Part shown: positions 1 to 4,727 of the stretch, piece after piece
Numbering within the stretch: the stretch's first letter is position 1
Layout of the letters: every line of letters starts with the position of its first letter
Origin: Bacteroidales bacterium
Lineage (GTDB): Bacteria > Bacteroidota > Bacteroidia > Bacteroidales > JAADJA01
DNA length: 5,640 bases
Reading direction: 5' to 3'
Assembly: GCA_021106665.1 (NCBI GenBank)
Contig: JAIOTR010000516.1
Location: 1 to 5,640, forward strand
Notes under the pieces: generated by a model
Told to the model about the DNA's origin: nothing
The model's input: only the letters and a program-made list of their open reading frames with translations
Databases searched by the model: none
Made by a program: the position numbers and the translations under genes

Positions 1-452
1 AGCAAAACAATAACCAGTTTGATCAGTTTGTCAAGAATAGCATACCTGCCAATCATTAAAACGATCATGGTAACAACAAGGATAATTGCACTTATCCAAA
101 CAGGATCGAGTGGGATGTTAAAAATGTTTCCAACAAGTCCGGCAGTTACAATGGTCACCGCAGCCGTTATGGCAAACATGGTAGCTATTGTAAGCAAAGC
201 ATACAAAACCACTGCCCATTTCCCTATCTGGCGGTATCCTTCAATCAGACTTTTTCCTGTAGAGGCTGCATAACGTGGCCCGAATTCGAAAAAAGGGTAT
301 TTGATCACATTGGCAAGGATCAGTATCCACAGAAGATCAAAACCATAACCGGCACCTGCCCGTGTTGATTGCACCAGGTGCGAAACGCCTACAGCTGCGC
401 CTGCGTAAAGCAATCCCGGTCCAAGTATTTTTTGCAGTTTCCTGAAGTTCAT
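1..452 (-). CDS. Nramp-family (divalent metal type) transporter, N-terminal part, runs off the left edge
   Basis: The minus strand reads openly from an ATG at 450-452 to the window edge, giving 150 residues that begin MNFRKLQKILGPGLLYAGAA. The GPGLL start, the GYGFDLLWILILAN stretch (about 35-48) and the following PFFEFGPRYAASTGKSLIEGYR (about 53-74) resemble the first helices of Nramp/MntH proton-coupled metal transporters in the inner membrane. Hydrophobic segments lie near residues 9-29, 38-55, 79-105 and 116-135. Typical family members exceed 400 residues, so about two thirds is missing from the window. The hallmark DPGN metal-binding motif of helix 1 is absent: the aligned place reads AVGVSHLVQS (about 20-29). 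Transport of Mn or Fe therefore should not be assumed; it may belong to a divergent Nramp-related subfamily with another substrate. AGGA about 8 bases upstream of the ATG is a possible ribosome site. Family assignment is fairly secure, substrate is not. Confidence 0.8.
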   Translation of the reverse strand, partial: MNFRKLQKILGPGLLYAGAAVGVSHLVQSTRAGAGYGFDLLWILILANVIKYPFFEFGPRYAASTGKSLIEGYRQIGKWAVVLYALLTIATMFAITAAVTIVTAGLVGNIFNIPLDPVWISAIILVVTMIVLMIGRYAILDKLIKLVIVL

Positions 453-480
453 CAAGTGATCCTATTTAAATATTGACCAC

Positions 481-488
481 CAAATGTA
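481..488 (-). promoter_or_regulatory. Bacteroidota-type -7 promoter element for the Nramp-like gene
   Basis: Read on the minus strand this is TACATTTG, an exact match to the TAnnTTTG -7 element used by the primary sigma factor of Bacteroidota. It would place the transcription start near 474-476, leaving a leader of roughly 22-25 bases before the ATG at 452. I see no TTG at the usual -33 distance, so support rests on the -7 match and position alone. Confidence 0.45.
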
Positions 489-491
489 ATA

Positions 492-530
492 ATTCCAGTT
501 GAATGAAGAAATATCATTAAGTACTGGAAT
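492..530. repeat. Inverted repeat (8-bp perfect arms), possible operator upstream of the Nramp-like gene
   Basis: ATTCCAGT at 492-499 is matched by its exact reverse complement ACTGGAAT at 523-530, with 23 bases between. It begins immediately upstream of the predicted -7 element of the minus-strand transporter, so it would occupy about -17 to -55 of that promoter. That position suits a regulator binding site. A second, shorter dyad (AATGAA, two bases, TTCATT; 528-541) overlaps its right arm. The rest of the 453-644 gap is AT-rich and shows nothing else I can name. The regulator is unknown. Confidence 0.3.
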
Positions 531-644
531 GAAAATTCATTTCAGGATAATCAATTGATCTCAAAAAAATTGATGTAAAAAACAATTGAAATTCAGAAAC
601 AAACGTTATTATATTACGTACAAATATTCATAGCAATTATTCCA

Positions 645-995
645 TTGAATCCACATTCAAATATTAAAGAGTTGACAGTTCAATTAAGAGTTTTACTAAA
701 TGATGTAATAGATTACAATTGGGGCTCATTTTTTGGTGTCCGCGCCATGGATCCTGATGTTCTCCGCCTCTGGAAAGAATACAATCATATCAGGTCTGAA
801 TTTATCCTGGACAAAATAATTTCACCGCTGGATTTCCCAGAAATGGCATATCCAAATCCAGATATCGCTGATTCTGAAAGTTTTTTCAAAGAAGGGACTA
901 TGGTCTATAAACCTGAACATTTTGCCTCCCTTCGGATGAGCATTGAAAAGATGATAACTGCCCTTAGTTCTTCTATTCGCAAGGAATCTGCGTAA
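645..995 (+). CDS. Small hypothetical protein (up to 116 aa), no ATG start
   Basis: I do not recognise this frame. From a TTG at 645 it gives 116 residues with protein-like composition: an amphipathic start (IKELTVQLRVLLNDVIDYNW), a polar middle with a Pro/Asn/Asp-rich stretch (about residues 60-78), and a helical C-terminus ending LSSSIRKESA. There is no signal peptide or long hydrophobic segment, so it is probably cytoplasmic. The first in-frame ATG is only at 747 (residue 35), well inside the region that looks coding. The frame is open back to a TAA at 576-578 without any ATG, and no ribosome site is visible before 645. It therefore either starts at TTG or a rarer codon, or has lost its 5' end. 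It stops 8 bases short of the convergent epimerase remnant, so this part of the window may be a decaying region. Confidence 0.5.
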   Translation: MNPHSNIKELTVQLRVLLNDVIDYNWGSFFGVRAMDPDVLRLWKEYNHIRSEFILDKIISPLDFPEMAYPNPDIADSESFFKEGTMVYKPEHFASLRMSIEKMITALSSSIRKESA

Positions 996-1003
996 AGAGT
1001 GAT

Positions 1004-1192
1004 TTAGTTTTCTTTACTTACCACTTCCCTTATGCCATCCTCATATGATGTCGGTTTAAAATCGTAAGCCTTTTCATCGTTTCCAAGAATAGCCGTTGCT
1101 TTCGCAGCATCAGGTGTGTAAGTGAAAGAATGTTTTTTATCAGCAGAACAAAACCAATTAGCTTTTTTACCTTTTTGAAAATTTATAGATAT
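1004..1192 (-). pseudogene. Remnant of an NAD-dependent sugar epimerase/dehydratase, C-terminal pieces joined by internal deletion
   Basis: The minus-strand frame closed by TAA at 1004-1006 is open for 62 codons and has no usable start. Its first half contains GKKANWFCSADKKHSFTYTP followed by DAAKATAILGN (about residues 8-38), which matches from memory a segment of the NAD(P)-binding epimerase family common in Bacteroidota. Its second half, DFKPTSYEDGIREVV (about 44-58), is the kind of C-terminal end seen in the same family. In intact members these two segments are separated by several tens of residues, here by none, so an apparently in-frame deletion has joined them at about KAY/DFKP. The Rossmann GxxGxxG N-terminus is missing, and a TGA (1193-1195 on this strand) closes the frame upstream. 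The fragment cannot encode a working enzyme. The identification rests on remembered family patterns, not an alignment. Confidence 0.6.
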
Positions 1193-1227
1193 TCAGAAAT
1201 CTCCATACAACCACTCTCAATATTTTA

Positions 1228-1256
1228 TTGTCCTATTTAAATATGTATTAATTTTA
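1228..1256 (+). promoter_or_regulatory. Possible promoter of the selenoprotein-candidate gene
   Basis: TTG at 1228-1230 and TAATTTTA at 1249-1256 resemble the Bacteroidota -33 (TTG) and -7 (TAnnTTTG) elements. The spacing is 18 bases, slightly shorter than the usual 19-21, and the last base of the -7 element does not match. A start near 1262-1264 would give a leader of about 20 bases before the ATG at 1283. Weak evidence; no better candidate is visible between 1196 and 1282. Confidence 0.3.
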
Positions 1257-1282
1257 CGCTATAAATTTCAAATTTGAAGCTT

Positions 1283-3079
1283 ATGAAGAAATTTCTTTTT
1301 TTGCTTTTATTGGTGTTACTGTTTAAGTTGCCAATATCAGCGCAGACGCCTTTCTGGGAGGAAGACTTCAGTACCGGACAGGGTTGGACAGTTGAGCCAA
1401 ACTGGACGATTACCGGTAGCATGCTGGAATTTTACTGGAGCCCATCCATTACAAATTTTGATGCATCGGCAATTTCTCCGGTTATCGGTTTACACGAAAG
1501 CATTGGGGAAATGATCGTTACGCAATATCTCGATGTATTTTCAACGATGTCCGATGAAAAGGCTGATATTTCTATCATTCATGAAAATGGTGAGGATATT
1601 TTATGGAGTTATGCAATTTCAAATGGTAATTGGGGAGCAACCGGCGGAACGGAAATTGAGTTTTCATTAGAACCTTATGCCGGGCAGGATGTGCAATTTA
1701 GATTTAGAACTTACGGTAATGATACTTATAACTGGAACTGGTGGGATGTTCATAATATCATGCTTACCGTTTATTTGGATAACGATCTGGCTGTTTCAGA
1801 AATTTCTGGACCAACACAGATTGAACTTATGGAAAGTGGTATATGGGATGTAGTTGTGAAGAATACTGGTCTGAATTCTATTGCGGATTATACTGTTAAG
1901 TTATTCGACCACAAGACAGGAGACTTAATTGGTAGTATTGATGATCCGGATGAGTTGGAACCTCAGTCAACTAAATCATATTCATTTGAATGGTTTTCAG
2001 CGGCTGCATACAATACTGCATTTTATGGATTTGTGATGTTTGAAGGTGATGAGTTTGAAGGGAACAATGTTTCAAAGAGCCATTTTGTAAGAATTAATCC
2101 GGATATTGACTTTAGCATATTGGTTTGGGATAATGATAATGATATTGAAACCATAATATGTCCGGTTCAGGGAGATGAAATTCAACCTTCGACAGCATTA
2201 AAAAGAGTGTTGGATGAAGCAGGTTTTGAATATAATGTTGCTTATTTTCTTCCGGATGATCTTGATACTTATGATATGGTTTTTAGCACCATGGGGTGCT
2301 TCTGTGTGAGTTGAGGCCTCACACCTCCTGGTACTGTAAATGCAGCAGACCAGGCAAAATTGATCAACTACTTGGAAAGTGGAGGTAGTTTTTATATTGA
2401 AAGTGTCGACATTGGCCTCAACCATACCGGCACAACGTTCTTTGATTATTTAGGTTTAATGTATATTAATGATGGCGCAGAGCAGGAAGTTGTTAAATTG
2501 AAAAGCGGTCCTAATAATGTTTTCGCAGATCTGTCATACTATTATCTTGGAGGTTATGATCCTCATTATAGTGTTGATAGATTGGAATCAAACAATGGAA
2601 GCGACTTGATGTTTAGCAGTGAAGATGGTTATGGCAGAATGTTCGTCAACGATAATATTGCTTATAAATCAATTGCTTCTTCTATCATATTTGGGGCTTT
2701 CGCAAATGGAGATACATTGAGTTTAAGGCCATTCCTGGTGAGTGAAATGGTAAATTTCTTTATTGGATATAATCCGGTAACGTCACTCAAAGAGAATATA
2801 TCTCAATTTATTTCCACCGGAAATTATCCAAATCCTTTTGCAACGGATACCAGGATTGAATATACATTAAACGAAACAGGTTTTGTTAATATCGATGTTT
2901 ACAATTTGAAGGGTCAGATTGTAAAACAATTGGTAGCTGAACAAAAGAACCCCGGAGATTATTATGTAATCTGGGATGCAACAAATAATATTGGAAGTGT
3001 TGTAGAAAGCGGTTATTATTTTTATAAAATAAGTGTCGGTGAGTATACGCAAACAGAAAAAATGATTTTGTTGCGCTGA
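1283..3079 (+). CDS. Candidate secreted selenoprotein with CxxU motif and type IX secretion C-terminal sorting domain (in-frame TGA at codon 344)
   Basis: Read with the TGA at 2312-2314 as Sec, the gene encodes 598 residues without a frame change. I chose ATG 1283 over the in-frame TTG at 1274 because it begins directly with a signal peptide (MKKFLFLLLLVLLFKLPISA, cleavage near 20-21). Order of regions: an N-terminal beta-rich, jelly-roll-like region (about 25-165, many Trp); a CARDB-like region (about 168-270, DNDLAVSEISGP then VVKNTG); an alpha/beta domain (about 277-500) with strand ILVWDND, helix ALKRVLDEAGF, strand YDMVFSTMG, the redox-like motif C339-F-C341-V-S-U344-G, then helix DQAKLINYLESGG and strand SFYIES; and a Por/T9SS sorting tail (about 512-598, NYPNPF at 514-519). 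The protein should cross the inner membrane by Sec and the outer membrane by the type IX system. The fold continues sensibly across the TGA (strand, CxxU loop, helix), and selC-selA-selB follow directly. The function of the alpha/beta domain is unknown; a redox role is inferred from CxxU. The alternative is a gene broken by one nonsense mutation. Confidence 0.72.
2285..2300 (+). repeat. Hairpin 1, just upstream of the recoded TGA
   Basis: AGCACC (2285-2290) and GGTGCT (2295-2300) are perfect reverse complements around a 4-base loop ATGG, giving a tight 6-bp hairpin inside the coding sequence. It ends 11 bases before the TGA and may act on translation at the recoding site. Role inferred. Confidence 0.5.
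2304..2324 (+). repeat. Hairpin 2, holding the TGA in its loop
   Basis: GTGTGAG (2304-2310) pairs exactly with CTCACAC (2318-2324), 7 bp. The 7-base loop TTGAGGC contains the TGA. A ribosome reaching the codon would have to open this stem, so it may pause the ribosome or set the position of hairpin 3. The loop side overlaps the palindrome GAGGCCTC (2313-2320), so alternative pairings exist. Confidence 0.5.
2312..2314 (+). other. In-frame TGA, predicted selenocysteine codon (Sec344)
   Basis: TGA follows codons for Cys-Val-Ser and precedes Gly, making C341-x-x-U344, the spacing of thioredoxin-like CxxC and known CxxU sites. The same frame is open for 343 codons before and 254 after. The gene's real end is also a TGA (3077-3079), which has no comparable hairpin set around it, so context must tell the two apart. 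Confidence 0.72.
2327..2354 (+). promoter_or_regulatory. Candidate bacterial SECIS hairpin for SelB
   Basis: CCTGGT (2327-2332) pairs with ACCAGG (2349-2354) and CTG (2334-2336) with CAG (2346-2348). One unpaired A (2333) on the 5' side separates the two helices, and the apical loop is 2337-2345. The loop starts 22 bases after the TGA. The layout recalls the E. coli fdhF SECIS, which also has a single-base 5' bulge a few pairs below the loop at a similar distance. Differences: the bulge is A rather than U, the loop is larger, and there is no G in its first two positions. The SelB C-terminal domain that would bind it lies beyond the window. Confidence 0.5.
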
Positions 3080-3125
3080 TTTGATTTGAACATTTTTTAG
3101 TTTGTTATTTCACAAATAAATCAAA

Positions 3126-3177
3126 TTGTCCCGGACATAAGAAGCAGTGATGTTTCCGTTTTCCGGGATAATTTTTT
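3126..3177 (+). terminator. Possible intrinsic terminator or processing hairpin between the selenoprotein gene and selC
   Basis: TTGTCCCGG (3126-3134) pairs with CCGGGATAA (3163-3171), nine pairs with one G-U, followed at once by TTTTTT (3172-3177). The loop is long (28 bases), although part may fold back (GGACAT with ATGT...CC). It lies 47 bases after the stop at 3079 and ends 5 bases before the tRNA. It could end the upstream transcript, or allow readthrough into selC and be a processing site. Confidence 0.45.
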
Positions 3178-3181
3178 AGTT

Positions 3182-3273
3182 AGAGAGGACGGGACTGGTG
3201 TTCCACCTGGTCTTCAAAACCAGTAACAGACGGATAAAACCGGCTGTGGCAGGTTCGATCCCTGCCCTCTCTG
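3182..3273 (+). tRNA. selC: Selenocysteine tRNA, anticodon UCA
   Basis: This RNA carries serine, which SelA converts to selenocysteine for insertion at UGA. Visible parts: acceptor AGAGAGG (3182-3188) with CCTCTCT (3266-3272); D stem GGGAC/GTTCC (3191-3195, 3200-3204) with a 4-base loop TGGT, as in tRNA(Sec); anticodon stem CTGGT/ACCAG (3207-3211, 3219-3223) with loop CTTCAAA, UCA at 3214-3216; a long variable arm 3224-3248 (ACAG/CTGT and CGG/CCG around one A-G mismatch); T stem GCAGG/CCTGC (3249-3253, 3261-3265) with loop TTCGATC. G3273 fits the discriminator G73 expected of Ser/Sec tRNAs; CCA is not encoded. Only 7 acceptor pairs are clean. An eighth would have to be T3181-G3273, which costs the G73, so the exact 5' end could be off by one base. 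It lies 39 bases before selA. Confidence 0.9.
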
Positions 3274-3312
3274 CTTTTTTATTTATGTGATTTTAAATAA
3301 CAGACTAATTAA

Positions 3313-4725
3313 ATGGAGTCAAAAAAGGAAACTTTAAAGAACCTTCCGGGAATCGACAAATTACTGAGTCTTGCGGAGATCAAATCGTTGATCGAAAAGT
3401 ACAGCGAAGACCTTGTAAAGTATATCATTCGCAGTGCCATTGACCGGATTAGAAAACAAGCTATTAAATCCGGTGAAGTTCCATCCATCCCTGAAATAGT
3501 TTCAATCATTCAAGACGATCTGATAGAATTTAGAAAAAAGAGCCTCCGCAATGTGATCAATGCTACAGGTGTCGTTGTGCATACCAATCTTGGCCGTGCT
3601 CCTTTCAGTGATGCTATTATTTCCGAAGCCGCTGAAATACTTAAAGGTTACAATAACCTGGAATTTGACCTTGATAAAGGCGAACGCGGATCAAGAAATA
3701 CCCACCTGGCCAAACTGCTTAAATACCTGACCGGCGCTGAGGATATTCTGGTGGTTAACAATAATGCTGCCGCATTAATGCTGATATTAAGAACATTTGC
3801 GAAAGAAAAAGAAGTCATCGTTTCACGGGGTGAACTTATAGAAATCGGGGGATCATTTAGGTTGCCCGATATTATGGCTGCATCTGATTGTGTTATGGTG
3901 GAAGTTGGTACTACGAACAAAACTAAAATAGAAGACTACGAGGAAAAGGTCAATAAGGAAACCGCATTGTTGTTAAAAGCACATCAATCGAATTTTGTGA
4001 TCCAGGGTTTTACACAAGAGGCTTCTCTTACTGAACTTGTTTCTTTGGGTAAAAAAACCAAAGTGCCGGTTGTTTATGATATGGGTTCCGGGTTGCTAAG
4101 AAAAACATCCCTAAAGGTTTTTGAAGATGAGCCGGATGTAAAACAAACATTGGCTACCGGTATCAACCTGGTATGTTTTAGTGGCGATAAACTTTTGGGT
4201 GGCGCTCAGGCGGGAATCATAGCTGGGAAAAAGGAATTTATAGCCATCTTAAAAAAGGAACCCATGGTTCGGGCTTTGCGTGTAGGAAAAACTACACTGG
4301 CTTTAATGGAAGCTGCCTTGTCTTATTATCTTGATGATAAAGATTTGTTTGAAAAGAATATGCTGTTCAGTATGATGATAAAAAAGCCGGAAGAAATAAA
4401 GAATAAAGCTGGAAAGTTACAGAAGATTTTATCAAAACATCAAATTCCTTCAACCCTTGTTGAAAGCAAAGGTCAATGTGGGGGAGGGGCATTGCCGGGA
4501 AAAGAAATTGACAGTTATGCATTACGTATTGATAATAGTCTTGAGTCGAATAAGAAAAAATCAGAATTTGCAGAGAAGCTTTATTTTGGTTTGATGAAGC
4601 ACCAATCTCCGGTTGTTTCTATTTTAAGGAAAGGAGATGTATATTTCGATGTTTTAACGGTGCCGGAGGAACAATTTGAAAAACTGGCTAAAATCCTGAA
4701 GGATATTTATTCCCAAATAAAATAA
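3313..4725 (+). CDS. selA: L-seryl-tRNA(Sec) selenium transferase
   Basis: SelA is a cytoplasmic PLP enzyme that converts Ser-tRNA(Sec) to Sec-tRNA(Sec) using selenophosphate. The 470 residues match the usual length (about 460). Seen in order: N-terminal tRNA-binding region with LKNLPGIDKLL (about 8-18); NATGVVVHTNLGRAPFS (about 83-99); YNNLEFDLDKGERGSRNTHL (113-132); NNNAAALMLILR (149-160); SRGELIEIGGSFRLPDIM (171-188); VEVGTTNKT (about 196-204); YDMGSG with Asp256, probably facing the PLP ring; and SGDKLLGGAQAG (290-301), where Lys293 is the expected PLP Schiff-base lysine. REV: KEPMVRALRVGKTTLALMEA follows, as in the E. coli enzyme. No key motif is missing; AQAG replaces the commoner PQAG. 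ATG 3313 is the natural start; there is no clear Shine-Dalgarno, which is usual in Bacteroidota. selB starts 2 bases after its stop, so the two are surely cotranscribed. Confidence 0.97.
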   Translation: MESKKETLKNLPGIDKLLSLAEIKSLIEKYSEDLVKYIIRSAIDRIRKQAIKSGEVPSIPEIVSIIQDDLIEFRKKSLRNVINATGVVVHTNLGRAPFSDAIISEAAEILKGYNNLEFDLDKGERGSRNTHLAKLLKYLTGAEDILVVNNNAAALMLILRTFAKEKEVIVSRGELIEIGGSFRLPDIMAASDCVMVEVGTTNKTKIEDYEEKVNKETALLLKAHQSNFVIQGFTQEASLTELVSLGKKTKVPVVYDMGSGLLRKTSLKVFEDEPDVKQTLATGINLVCFSGDKLLGGAQAGIIAGKKEFIAILKKEPMVRALRVGKTTLALMEAALSYYLDDKDLFEKNMLFSMMIKKPEEIKNKAGKLQKILSKHQIPSTLVESKGQCGGGALPGKEIDSYALRIDNSLESNKKKSEFAEKLYFGLMKHQSPVVSILRKGDVYFDVLTVPEEQFEKLAKILKDIYSQIK

Positions 4726-4727
4726 TA

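Noticed and set aside
19..273. Plus-strand 84-codon frame at the left edge
   Set aside because: It is the antisense of the Nramp-like gene, whose minus-strand translation shows clear family features.
2360..3079. A separate gene starting at TTG 2360 after the TGA
   Set aside because: It is in the same frame as the upstream part, has no clear ribosome site or ATG, starts inside a helix of the alpha/beta domain, and would carry a secretion sorting tail without a signal peptide. One recoded gene explains it better.
1283..3079. Simple pseudogene caused by a nonsense mutation
   Set aside because: Not excluded, but less likely: there is no second lesion in nearly 600 codons, the TGA sits at CxxU spacing, it is surrounded by hairpins, and the Sec machinery is adjacent.
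3274..3280. T run after the tRNA as an intrinsic terminator
   Set aside because: Six T follow the acceptor stem, but selA begins 39 bases beyond the tRNA on the same strand with no obvious promoter between, so cotranscription is more likely. A partial terminator remains possible.
3648..3920. Minus-strand reading frame opposite selA
   Set aside because: It is an antisense shadow of a strongly conserved SelA region. Its translation is Ser-rich and resembles no protein I know. The same applies to the minus-strand frames opposite selB and the selenoprotein gene.
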